Positions 1-6,133 are shown, counted from the first letter of the stretch. The stretch: 7,406 nucleotides of DNA from Actinotignum schaalii (GCA_946222725.1 CAMIHT010000077.1:1-7406); one strand, 5' to 3'. The notes: generated by a model from the sequence alone, not told the origin. Made by a program: numbers and translations.

Positions 1-309
1 GGAAATAATACCCGGAATTTTCGCGCCGCTGACCCCGAAAGCTGCCCGGGACATGACCATCGTAGGCACCGAGCCGCGTTTGCCGCCCAGCGCGATGACC
101 CCGCAAATAGCAAAGGAAAGAATCACGGCGATGACCGTGATAACCAGCGCCTGCGGGAAAGAAATACCAAATCCAAGCACCCACGCCCCGTAACTCATCC
201 CAAAAACGGAGATATTCGAGGCGAACCACGGCAGGAAAAGATGCCGGGGTTTCGCGGTGCGCTCACTATCGTCGACTATTTCGATACCGGTTGTCTCTAT
301 CGATGCCAT
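1..309 (-). CDS. NCS1-family nucleobase:cation symporter (cytosine/purine permease-like), N-terminal part
   Basis: This is a minus-strand gene with an ATG at 309-307 that reads 103 codons without a stop to the left window edge, so the 3' part is missing. The product resembles the start of NCS1 (Transp_cyt_pur) permeases, integral membrane proteins that take up cytosine, purines, allantoin or related compounds with Na+ or H+. Visible family features are a short acidic cytosolic N-terminus (IEIVDDSERT), the pre-TM1 motif HLFLPWFASNISV, a first membrane segment at about residues 33-55, a second at about 59-79, and the downstream RAAFGVSGAKIPGIIS stretch typical of NCS1 proteins. A purine-rich GGAGAAAG lies upstream (complement of 319-326); its GGAG core is rather far from the ATG, so the start is likely but not certain. 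It is divergent from acpS. The substrate cannot be assigned from this fragment. Confidence 0.87.
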   Translation of the reverse strand, partial: MASIETTGIEIVDDSERTAKPRHLFLPWFASNISVFGMSYGAWVLGFGISFPQALVITVIAVILSFAICGVIALGGKRGSVPTMVMSRAAFGVSGAKIPGIIS

Positions 310-370
310 AGGTACTATCTTTCTCCAGCTCAGCGGCGAATGGTAGAGGGAAAGCGAAAATCGGTGAGAA

Positions 371-400
371 CAGACAAGAACCGGTGGCCTCGTTTACCAT
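371..400 (+). promoter_or_regulatory. candidate acpS promoter
   Basis: In the divergent 310-501 spacer, CAGACA (371-376) and TACCAT (395-400) lie 18 bp apart. They resemble a weak -35 (four of six matches to TTGACA) and a TANNNT -10 directed towards acpS. Transcription would then start near 407, giving a leader of about 95 nt. This is pattern matching only. No equally good promoter was found for the divergent permease gene. Confidence 0.22.
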
Positions 401-450
401 AAAAGGGAAAAGTTACGTGGGAGCGAAAGTCACAGGGAACGACGGCGCCG

Positions 451-474
451 CTTTGGCCCTGGAGCTGGCCAAAG
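451..474. promoter_or_regulatory. perfect 8-bp dyad / stem-loop upstream of acpS
   Basis: CTTTGGCC (451-458) and GGCCAAAG (467-474) are perfect reverse complements separated by 8 nt. In RNA this gives a stable stem-loop ending 27 nt before the acpS GTG and 16 nt before its Shine-Dalgarno sequence. In DNA it is a 24-bp dyad that could bind a dimeric regulator. No T-run follows, so it is not a standard terminator. The symmetry is directly visible; any function is inferred. Confidence 0.35.
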
Positions 475-501
475 GGATACGTCACCGGGAAGGAGCACGC
501 C

Positions 502-1023
502 GTGATCGCGGGAATTGGAACCGATACCGTCGCCATCGATGCCTTCGCCCAGCAGCTGGATCTACCCGGCTCCCGCTTCCGCAACGTTTTTACCGCGCGG
601 GAAATGCGCTACGCGATCCGCCGGGCCCAACGCCACACCCGCACTGAGGCCGCCGGAGCTTTTGCCACCCCGGCCGCTGAAGATGCCGGATTTGAGACTA
701 TTATTCCGGCCGCGGAGCTCGCCCCGCACCTGGCGGCGCGGTGGGCGGCCAAAGAAGCCTTTATTAAAGCGTGGTCGGCGGCTCTCTACGGCTCCCAACC
801 GGTACTACCCGAGGGACATTGGGACGCTATCGAAGTCACCAACGACCGCTGGGGGCGTCCGGCGATTATCCTCGGGGCGCCGATAGCCGGGGCGGTTCAT
901 AAAACCCTGGGGAGCGTGAATATTCACGTGTCGATGAGTCACGATGGGAACGTGGCTAGCGCCGTCGTTCTTATTGAATACCAGAACAATAATGCCGCGC
1001 ACCGGGCCGCACCCACCCGGTAA
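502..1023 (+). CDS. acpS: holo-[acyl-carrier-protein] synthase
   Basis: The enzyme transfers the 4'-phosphopantetheine arm of CoA onto a conserved serine of acyl carrier protein in the cytosol, activating fatty acid synthesis. The start is GTG 502, preceded by AGGAG (491-495) at 6-nt spacing. The N-terminus MIAGIGTDTVAID holds the Mg-binding Asp8. The second metal-binding site is Glu85 in RWAAKEAFIKAW, followed by PVLPE, the DRWGRPAI strand and the C-terminal HVSMSHDGNVASAVVLIE. At 173 aa it is longer than the usual roughly 120-130 aa. The excess is mainly an Ala/Glu-rich insertion of about 27 residues (roughly 43-70) between FTAREM and the catalytic helix, plus a short Asn-rich tail (NNNAAHRAAPTR). 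All catalytic motifs are intact, so it is probably active. It appears to be transcribed alone, divergent from the permease gene. Confidence 0.95.
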   Translation: MIAGIGTDTVAIDAFAQQLDLPGSRFRNVFTAREMRYAIRRAQRHTRTEAAGAFATPAAEDAGFETIIPAAELAPHLAARWAAKEAFIKAWSAALYGSQPVLPEGHWDAIEVTNDRWGRPAIILGAPIAGAVHKTLGSVNIHVSMSHDGNVASAVVLIEYQNNNAAHRAAPTR

Positions 1024-1080
1024 ACCGCGCCCTAAACCGCACTACACCCCGAACCGGCTGCCGCTACACCCCGAACCGGC
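1021..1080. repeat. short tandem direct repeats after acpS
   Basis: Two repeat pairs lie directly after acpS. TAAACCGC occurs at 1021-1028, where it includes the acpS stop codon, and again at 1033-1040. A perfect 17-bp repeat, CTACACCCCGAACCGGC, occurs at 1042-1058 and 1064-1080, with a period of 22 bp. The second copy runs into the palindrome CCGGCCGG (1076-1083), which can pair with CCGGC at 1054-1058. The region may act as a GC-rich termination structure for acpS, a protein-binding site, or neutral slippage duplication. There is no T-run, so a classical intrinsic terminator is not supported. Confidence 0.6.
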
Positions 1081-1135
1081 CGGAAATAGACCCGTGGCTC
1101 ACGCTCTGAGAAGCGGTAGCGCACCACCGTTGGCG

Positions 1136-1190
1136 TACACTACCGTGTGCCGGTACGAACGAAGCACTGAGGCGGTGGCGCGGCCACCGC
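1136..1190 (+). promoter_or_regulatory. possible attenuator-like leader of lysP (basic leader peptide plus hairpin)
   Basis: TACACT (1136-1141) resembles an actinobacterial -10. It is followed after 5 nt by GTG 1147, which opens a 7-codon frame encoding MPVRTKH and ending in TGA at 1168-1170. The peptide ends Arg-Thr-Lys-His, three of four residues basic, upstream of a LysP-type permease gene. One base after the stop begins a perfect stem-loop, GCGGTGGC (1172-1179) / GCCACCGC (1183-1190), with a 3-nt loop. The arrangement recalls leaderless leader peptides that control amino acid genes in actinobacteria. There is no convincing -35 and no terminator T-run, and such a short frame can occur by chance. 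Other starts (GTG 1145, in a different frame reading to TAA 1238-1240) are possible. Confidence 0.2.
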
Positions 1191-1212
1191 GGGGAGCGGG
1201 CCCGCCCGGGCG
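1172..1212. repeat. hairpin and overlapping palindromes in the lysP 5' leader
   Basis: Besides the 8-bp stem with a 3-nt loop at 1172-1190, the next bases contain two 10-bp palindromes, GCGGGCCCGC (1196-1205) and CGCCCGGGCG (1203-1212), which overlap by 3 bp. The leader just before the lysP ribosome binding site can therefore adopt strong, mutually exclusive structures. This may matter for mRNA stability or access of ribosomes, but no known riboswitch class is recognisable. Confidence 0.45.
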
Positions 1213-1241
1213 AGGCACCGCGATGAAGGAGCTGAGATAAC

Positions 1242-2759
1242 GTGGCACCAGAGCACGCTGGACAACCTGGGCGAACTGCACAAGCTGGGCAGGCTGAGCG
1301 ATCCGAGCAGCCGCAACAATCCGCCGAGCCGCAGCTGCAGCGCGGCCTGCACGCCCGCCACCTCACCATGATCGCGGTGGGCGGGGCGATTGGCACCGGG
1401 CTTTTCGTGGCCTCGGGAGAAACAATCAGTCAGGCCGGCCCGGGCGGAGCGCTGGTGGCCTACGGGCTTATCGGCATGATGGTCTACCTCCTCATGCAAT
1501 CCTTGGGGGAAATGGCGGCCTACCTGCCGGTGGCCGGCTCCTTCGAAGAATACGGACGGCGTTTCGTTTCGCCTTCTTTCGGTTTCGCTACCGGCTGGAA
1601 CTACTGGTACAACTGGGCGATCACCGTGGCCGCCGAGCTGTCCGCCGCGGCGCTCGTCATGAAGTACTGGTATCCGGATACGCCCGGCTGGGTGTGGTCC
1701 GCGATCTTCCTGGCCCTCCTCATTTTGCTCAACGCGCTCTCGGTGCGCACCTACGGCGAAGGTGAATTCTGGTTCGCTCTCATCAAAGTGGTGACGGTTC
1801 TCGCCTTTATTGCGGTGGGGCTCCTTATGATCGTCGGTGTTTTCGGTGCCAGCCCGGGACTGACTCATTGGACGGAATGTGAGGCACCGTTCGTCAACGG
1901 CGGCGCGGGAATCCTCGCGGTCTTCATGGTGGCCGGTTTCTCCTTCCAGGGTACCGAAATGGTGGGGATCGCCGCGGGGGAGGCCCGCGACCCCGCCACC
2001 ACCGTCCCGCGTGCCACTCGCACAATTTTCTGGCGTATCCTCATCTTCTACATCGGTGCCATCGTGGTTGTGGGCACCCTGGTGGCCTATAGCGATCCGA
2101 ACCTGCTGCGCACCGATATTTCCGATATTGCGGTCTCGCCTTTCACCCTGGTGTTTGAGCGCGCCGGGGTGGCTTTCGCGGCCGCCGTCATGAACGCCGT
2201 TATTCTCACCGCGGTGCTCTCCGCTGGTAATTCCGGGCTTTACGTGTCCACCCGCATGCTTTTCGCCCTCGCCGAGCAGGGCAGCGCCCCGAAATTCCTG
2301 GCGCGCCTGACCCGCCGCGGCGTCCCGCTCAACGCCATGATCATCACGATTCTGGTGGCCACCGCCTGCTTCATCTCCTCCTTTATGGGCGACGGCAAAG
2401 CTTATGCCTGGCTCGTCAATGCTTCCGGACTGGCCGGTTTTATCACGTGGATGGGTATCGCGTGGAGCCATTACAATTTCCGGCGCGCTTTTATCGCTCA
2501 GGGCCGTAGCCTTGACGAACTCCCCTTCAAGGCACGGTTCTACCCGGCCGGTCCCATCGTGGCGCTGGTGATGTGCGCGGTGGTAATCGTGGGGCAGAGC
2601 TACCTTATTATTACCTCCGGCGGTGGCGCCCTCGATCTACTCTCTTCCTATATCGGATTGCCGTTGTTCTTTGGCCTGTGGTGGGGCCACAAGCTCATCA
2701 CGAAGAGCCCCGCCGCGGATCTCTCCCGCGCAGACCTGAGCGCCCCCAAGATTTCCTGA
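1242..2759 (+). CDS. lysP: LysP-type amino acid permease (APC superfamily, probable lysine transporter)
   Basis: This is a 505-residue cytoplasmic-membrane proton symporter of the amino acid transporter (AAT) family within the APC superfamily, with about 12 membrane helices. From memory it matches Escherichia coli LysP along most of its length. Shared stretches include RHLTMIAVGGAIGTGLFVASG in TM1 (about 39-59), QAGPGGAL, MQSLGEMAAYLPVAGSF, GWNYWYNWA, PDTPGWVWSA, GFSFQGTEMVGIAAGE with Glu239 and Glu247 spaced like the paired glutamates of LysP, SPFTLVFERAG, AAAVMNAVILTAVLSAGNSG and AWSHYNFRRAF. The start GTG 1242 follows AAGGAG (1226-1231) at 10 nt; the next in-frame Met is already at the TM1 boundary. 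The first roughly 32 residues are a hydrophilic Gln/Ala/Glu-rich cytosolic tail. Lysine is the best-supported substrate, but other basic or neutral amino acids cannot be excluded. It is probably monocistronic. Confidence 0.88.
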   Translation: MAPEHAGQPGRTAQAGQAERSEQPQQSAEPQLQRGLHARHLTMIAVGGAIGTGLFVASGETISQAGPGGALVAYGLIGMMVYLLMQSLGEMAAYLPVAGSFEEYGRRFVSPSFGFATGWNYWYNWAITVAAELSAAALVMKYWYPDTPGWVWSAIFLALLILLNALSVRTYGEGEFWFALIKVVTVLAFIAVGLLMIVGVFGASPGLTHWTECEAPFVNGGAGILAVFMVAGFSFQGTEMVGIAAGEARDPATTVPRATRTIFWRILIFYIGAIVVVGTLVAYSDPNLLRTDISDIAVSPFTLVFERAGVAFAAAVMNAVILTAVLSAGNSGLYVSTRMLFALAEQGSAPKFLARLTRRGVPLNAMIITILVATACFISSFMGDGKAYAWLVNASGLAGFITWMGIAWSHYNFRRAFIAQGRSLDELPFKARFYPAGPIVALVMCAVVIVGQSYLIITSGGGALDLLSSYIGLPLFFGLWWGHKLITKSPAADLSRADLSAPKIS

Positions 2760-2760
2760 G

Positions 2761-2878
2761 TGGCGCATTGTTCCGTGCGGTGCGGTGTTTCTGCGCGGAG
2801 CGGCTGCATTTTCTACGAGCCTGTGTACGACGACGCCGCAACGGCCCGCGTGGTCCGGAAAGCTGCGCCACAATTTTT
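2761..2878 (+). terminator. long hairpin ending near a T-run after lysP (candidate terminator or structured RNA)
   Basis: TGGCGCA (2761-2767), directly after the lysP stop, is the exact reverse complement of TGCGCCA (2864-2870). Inside it, CCGTGCGG (2773-2780) can pair with CCGCGTGG (2846-2853) using two G-U pairs, and TGCGGT (2781-2786) can pair with GCCGCA (2835-2840). Alternatively TTCCG (2771-2775) pairs with CGGAA (2856-2860). The outer stem is followed three bases later by TTTTT (2874-2878), which itself sits in the small dyad CACAA-TTT-TTGTG (2869-2881). This could terminate lysP transcription, although an apical region of about 48 nt is large for a classical terminator; a structured RNA is the alternative. 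Confidence 0.35.
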
Positions 2879-2901
2879 GTGTCGTAACCCCGCGGTAGAC
2901 T
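2877..2901 (+). promoter_or_regulatory. candidate promoter of the glyA-folD-xthA operon
   Basis: TAGACT (2896-2901) is a good TANNNT -10 element 43 nt upstream of the glyA ATG and would place the transcript start near 2908. A -35 is less clear: TTGTGT (2877-2882) is the best-looking hexamer but the spacer is only 13 bp, while TTTTTG (2874-2879) gives 16 bp. The resulting leader of about 36 nt is too short to hold a folate or ZTP riboswitch. Confidence 0.35.
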
Positions 2902-2932
2902 GTCGACCTAACAGCGAAGGCGTGGAAGGTGT

Positions 2933-2937
2933 GGAGG
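2933..2937 (+). promoter_or_regulatory. strong glyA ribosome binding site
   Basis: GGAGG at 2933-2937, within GGAGGAGA, lies 6 nt before ATG 2944. It decides the glyA start: an in-frame GTG at 2929 would place the Shine-Dalgarno sequence inside the coding region and add five residues not expected for the family. Confidence 0.85.
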
Positions 2938-2943
2938 AGAGAC

Positions 2944-4254
2944 ATGAGTACACCACTGGATGAACCTTTGGCCGTGGCGGACCCGGAAGTTGCCGCGATT
3001 CTCACCGGGGAATTGCGCCGCCAGCAAGAAGGCTTGGAAATGATCGCTTCGGAAAACTTTGTTTCCCGCGCGGTTTTGCAAGCCCAGGGCTCTGTTCTCA
3101 CCAATAAGTACGCGGAAGGTTATCCCGGCCGGCGCTATTACGGGGGCTGCGAATGGGTGGATAAGGCCGAAACCCTCGCCATAGAGCGGGCAAAAAGCCT
3201 CTTCGGGGCGGATTACGCCAATGTGCAACCCCATTCGGGTGCCTCAGCGAATGCCGCTGTCTACCACGCGATGGTGAAACCGGGGGCGAAAGTACTGGGT
3301 ATGGCCCTTGATCAGGGCGGGCATCTTACCCACGGCATGAAACTCAATTTCTCCGGGCGCAATTACGATGTGGCTGCCTACCACGTCAACCCGGAAACCT
3401 ATCTTCTCGATATGGATGAGGTGCGTGAAACCGCCCTGCGCGAACGCCCCGCCATGATTATCGCCGGGTGGTCCGCCTATCCGCGGCATGTGGATTTCGC
3501 GGCCTTCCGTTCCATTGCCGATGAAGTCGGTGCCGTGTTGTGGACTGATATGGCCCATTTCGCCGGCCTGGTAGCCGCAGGGCTGCACCCCAACCCCCTC
3601 CCGTACTCGGATGTGGTCACCACCACCATCCATAAAACCCTAGGTGGGCCTCGTTCGGGGATGATCCTTTCCGCGCGTGGGGAGGAATACGGCAAGAAGC
3701 TTAATTCCGCGGTCTTCCCGGGCAACCAGGGAGGCCCGCTCATGCACGTGGTCGCCGCGAAAGCGGTGGCTCTCGGGTACGCGGCCACGGCAGAATTCCG
3801 CGAGCGCCAACGCCGCACCCTGGAAGGGGCCCAGATCCTGGCCGCGCGGCTCACGGAAGCTGATGTGGCTCAGGCCGGAATCTCGATTATTTCCGGGGGC
3901 ACGGATGTCCACCTGGTCCTTGTGGATCTGCGCAATGCCGCGATCAACGGTCGGGAAGGGGAGGACCTGCTCGGTAGTATCGGCATTACCGTCAACCGCA
4001 ACGGAGTTCCCTATGATCCCCGCCCGCCGTTCGTCACCTCCGGGTTGCGCATCGGCACCCCGGCGCTGGCCACCCGCGGCTTCGGCCCGGAAGAATTCAC
4101 GGAAGTTGCCGATATTATCGCCCGCGCCCTCATCGGGGGGCGCGCGGCACCGGTCGAAGAACTGCGCACCCGGGTACGTGCGCTCACGGACCGCTTCCCG
4201 CTCTACGCTGGTCTGGACCAGGTTGGCGCCACCCGGAGCGGGGAAGGTCAGTAA
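2944..4254 (+). CDS. glyA: serine hydroxymethyltransferase
   Basis: This is a cytosolic PLP-dependent enzyme of 436 aa, close to normal length, that interconverts serine plus tetrahydrofolate with glycine plus 5,10-methylene-tetrahydrofolate, the main source of one-carbon units. Family motifs appear in order: [10 protein letters not shown] (Ser36-Glu37-Asn38), [35 protein letters not shown], the PLP-facing segment [14 protein letters not shown], the PLP lysine Lys231 in [38 protein letters not shown] and [16 protein letters not shown]. The start is ATG 2944, set by the strong GGAGG. It is the first gene of a three-gene operon. Its TAA stop shares one base with the folD ATG (TAATG, 4252-4256), which implies translational coupling to FolD, the next enzyme acting on its product. 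Confidence 0.98.
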   Translation: MSTPLDEPLAVADPEVAAILTGELRRQQEGLEMIASENFVSRAVLQAQGSVLTNKYAEGYPGRRYYGGCEWVDKAETLAIERAKSLFGADYANVQPHSGASANAAVYHAMVKPGAKVLGMALDQGGHLTHGMKLNFSGRNYDVAAYHVNPETYLLDMDEVRETALRERPAMIIAGWSAYPRHVDFAAFRSIADEVGAVLWTDMAHFAGLVAAGLHPNPLPYSDVVTTTIHKTLGGPRSGMILSARGEEYGKKLNSAVFPGNQGGPLMHVVAAKAVALGYAATAEFRERQRRTLEGAQILAARLTEADVAQAGISIISGGTDVHLVLVDLRNAAINGREGEDLLGSIGITVNRNGVPYDPRPPFVTSGLRIGTPALATRGFGPEEFTEVADIIARALIGGRAAPVEELRTRVRALTDRFPLYAGLDQVGATRSGEGQ

Positions 4255-5258
4255 TGGCAGCACAACTTCTGGACGGGCGCGCCGTCGCCGCCGCTATCAA
4301 AGATGAACTGCGGGTGCGGGTGGACGCCCTGCGCGCCCGCGGCTACACTCCCGGGCTCGGAACGGTGCTGGTGGGCGATGATCCGGCGTCCGCGGCGTAT
4401 GTACGCGGTAAGCACCGTGATTGCGCGGAGGTAGGTATCGCTTCTCTGCAAGTAGAGTTGCCGGCTAGCGTGAGCGCGGCAGAAGTTGCCGCTGCGCTGC
4501 ATGAGCTCAATGCCAATCCGGCCTGCACCGGATATATTCTCCAACTCCCGCTCCCCGCCGGGATGCCCGAATCCCGCCTCATCGAAGCAATCGCTCCGGA
4601 TAAAGATGCTGATGGTCTTCACCCGGTTAACCTCGGGCGTCTGGTAGCAGGCGTGAGCGGGCAGCTCACCTCCCCGCTGCCCTGTACCCCGGCCGGCATA
4701 GTGGAACTGATCGAACGCCACGGGCTCAACCTTGCAGGAAAACACGTAGTGGTCCTCGGGCGCGGCATCACGGTGGGGCGAACCATTGGCCTTCTCCTCA
4801 CCCGGAAGAACATTAACGCCACCGTGACGCTCTGCCATACCGGCACTCCGAATATTCCCGAGCTATGCCGGCACGCGGATGTCATTATCGCCGCGGTCGG
4901 CCAGGCTGGTTTCGTTCGTTCGGACTGGGTGGCGCCCGGCGCCATTGTTGTTGATGTGGGGGTAACCCGGGAGCGCACCGCGGAAGGCACATGGCGCACC
5001 CTTGGGGATGTAGACCCGGGCGTGCGTGAACACTCAGCCTGGGTATCACCGAATCCGGGCGGGGTCGGCCCGATGACTCGGGTGATGCTGCTCAGCAACG
5101 TTGTCGATATGGCTGAACGCTACCTGGCGGAACAACACGGCACGGCTGGTAAATACGCGGCGGTCCCGCGTGCCGCAGAACAGCAGATCCCAGCAGAATC
5201 ACCCGCGGCAACACATATCCTCCCGGAGCATTCCGGGACTGGACACGAAAGGGAATGA
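4254..5258 (+). CDS. folD: bifunctional methylenetetrahydrofolate dehydrogenase / methenyltetrahydrofolate cyclohydrolase
   Basis: FolD oxidises 5,10-methylene-THF to 5,10-methenyl-THF with NADP+ and hydrolyses it to 10-formyl-THF, used in purine and initiator tRNA formylation. The catalytic YxxxK motif is Tyr49-Lys53 ([15 protein letters not shown]). The active-site Gln97 is in [10 protein letters not shown], and [10 protein letters not shown] holds Asp120. The Rossmann loop is [13 protein letters not shown] (167-179), with Thr177 where a proline is common (GR..xVGxP). [15 protein letters not shown] ends the core. The core is complete by about residue 291. Residues 292-334 form a hydrophilic, disorder-like tail (rich in Ala, Glu, Gln, His) absent from typical FolD of about 285-300 aa. 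The ATG overlaps the glyA stop, with AAGG in the end of glyA as ribosome binding site, and xthA starts 1 nt after its TGA. Confidence 0.97.
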   Translation: MAAQLLDGRAVAAAIKDELRVRVDALRARGYTPGLGTVLVGDDPASAAYVRGKHRDCAEVGIASLQVELPASVSAAEVAAALHELNANPACTGYILQLPLPAGMPESRLIEAIAPDKDADGLHPVNLGRLVAGVSGQLTSPLPCTPAGIVELIERHGLNLAGKHVVVLGRGITVGRTIGLLLTRKNINATVTLCHTGTPNIPELCRHADVIIAAVGQAGFVRSDWVAPGAIVVDVGVTRERTAEGTWRTLGDVDPGVREHSAWVSPNPGGVGPMTRVMLLSNVVDMAERYLAEQHGTAGKYAAVPRAAEQQIPAESPAATHILPEHSGTGHERE

Positions 5259-5259
5259 T

Positions 5260-6090
5260 ATGCGGATCAGCACTGTCAACGTCAACGGGATTCGCGCGGC
5301 GGCGCGAAAAGGAATCGCGGCGTGGTTGGATGCTACCGCGGCGGATATCGTCCTGCTCCAAGAAGTGCGTGCCCCCGCGGATATCACCGCAGAAATTTTC
5401 GCGGGCACCGGTTATCAGGTCTACACGGCTGTTTCCGAACTCAAAGGCCGGGCCGGAGTCGCGGTAGCGGTACGCGAAGGCATTGGCGTAGGTGACGTTC
5501 GAGATCACCTGGGCGTGGGAGCTGATGGGGAACCTGTTGGCTCCGAAGCCCCGGTGGATAGCGGGCGCTGGCTTGAAGTGGAACTCCCAGATCTCCAGCT
5601 GCGGGTGGTGAGCGCCTACCTGCATTCGGGAATGGCGGATAATCCGGAAAAAATGGCGGCAAAATACGCGCACCTCGAGCGGGTGAGTGCCCGCCTAGCA
5701 CAATTCGACCCGGCCGCACGCACCCTAGTTGCCGGGGACTTCAATATCGTTCACACCGAAGCTGATATTGAGAACTGGAAGTCCAACCACAATCGCACCT
5801 CCGGGGTGCTTGACGATGAAATCGCCTACCTGGATCGGTGGTTCGGTGGCCCCTGGGTGGATGTGCAACGCGCATTGCTAGAACGCAGCGGGCATGAGGG
5901 CAAAGGTCCCTACACCTGGTGGAGCCAACGCGGCAAAGCTTTTGACAACAACGTGGGCTGGCGCATCGACTACCATATGGCCAGCCCGGCACTTGCCGCC
6001 ACCGCGCAAGCCTTTACTATCGGGCGAGCATCCTCCTACGCGGAGCGCTGGTCCGACCATGCCCCGCTCACGGTGGACTACCGGCTTTAG
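5260..6090 (+). CDS. xthA: exodeoxyribonuclease III (AP endonuclease)
   Basis: This is a Mg-dependent enzyme of the exonuclease III / EEP superfamily that incises DNA at abasic sites and removes 3' blocking groups or 3' nucleotides from duplex DNA during base-excision repair. The 276-residue product has a full catalytic set: Asn7 (TVNVNGIRA), Glu35 (LLQEVRA), Tyr120 (VVSAYLHSG), Asp160 and Asn162 (VAGDFNIVHTEADIENWK), Asp237 (GWRIDYHMAS), and Asp266-His267 (RWSDHAPL). The start ATG 5260 is chosen because AAAGGGA (5248-5254) lies 5 nt upstream and MRISTVNVNG is the normal family N-terminus; the frame is open further upstream to 5101 but that overlaps folD. It lies 1 nt after the folD stop and is the last gene of the operon, followed by a terminator. 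Confidence 0.96.
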   Translation: MRISTVNVNGIRAAARKGIAAWLDATAADIVLLQEVRAPADITAEIFAGTGYQVYTAVSELKGRAGVAVAVREGIGVGDVRDHLGVGADGEPVGSEAPVDSGRWLEVELPDLQLRVVSAYLHSGMADNPEKMAAKYAHLERVSARLAQFDPAARTLVAGDFNIVHTEADIENWKSNHNRTSGVLDDEIAYLDRWFGGPWVDVQRALLERSGHEGKGPYTWWSQRGKAFDNNVGWRIDYHMASPALAATAQAFTIGRASSYAERWSDHAPLTVDYRL

Positions 6091-6100
6091 GCGTACGATT

Positions 6101-6133
6101 CAGACCGTTGAGGAATCAAAAACGTCTGTTTTT
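6101..6133 (+). terminator. Rho-independent terminator of glyA-folD-xthA
   Basis: CAGAC-C-GTT (6101-6109) pairs with AACGTCTG (6121-6128) as an 8-bp stem with one bulged C (6106) and an 11-nt loop, followed immediately by TTTTT (6129-6133). It starts 11 nt after the xthA stop. An alternative A/T-rich stem, CAAAAAC (6117-6123) with GTTTTTG (6128-6134), overlaps it and would also allow some termination from the opposite direction. The stem is short and modest in GC, so termination may be partial and allow read-through into the next gene. Confidence 0.6.

Noticed and set aside
384..647. 87-codon plus-strand frame upstream of and overlapping acpS
   Set aside because: The first 35 residues look protein-like, but the rest overlaps acpS out of frame and becomes Arg/Pro-rich; no good ribosome binding site.
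1021..1083. CRISPR array
   Set aside because: There are only two repeat units with a 5-bp gap between copies; no array of spacers and no cas genes.
1024..1241. Lysine riboswitch or T-box before lysP
   Set aside because: No L-box or T-box conserved core is visible and the region is too short for a full lysine riboswitch.
1140..2471. 443-residue open frame on the minus strand
   Set aside because: It lies wholly antisense to lysP and its leader; composition is Gly/His/Arg/Glu-rich with no recognisable domain, as expected of the shadow of a GC-rich transporter gene.
2760..2943. ZTP (pfl) or tetrahydrofolate riboswitch upstream of glyA
   Set aside because: These classes regulate glyA/folD in some bacteria, but the conserved core strings I would expect are not present, and the likely promoter leaves only about 36 nt of leader.
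2760..2963. 67-codon frame between lysP and glyA
   Set aside because: It overlaps the structured spacer and the glyA start, has no ribosome binding site and no recognisable product.
3640..4263. 207-residue minus-strand frame over glyA
   Set aside because: It is antisense to an unambiguous serine hydroxymethyltransferase and shows no family motifs.
5101..5259. N-terminal extension of xthA
   Set aside because: The frame is open but overlaps folD; ATG 5260 has a good ribosome binding site and gives the normal family N-terminus.
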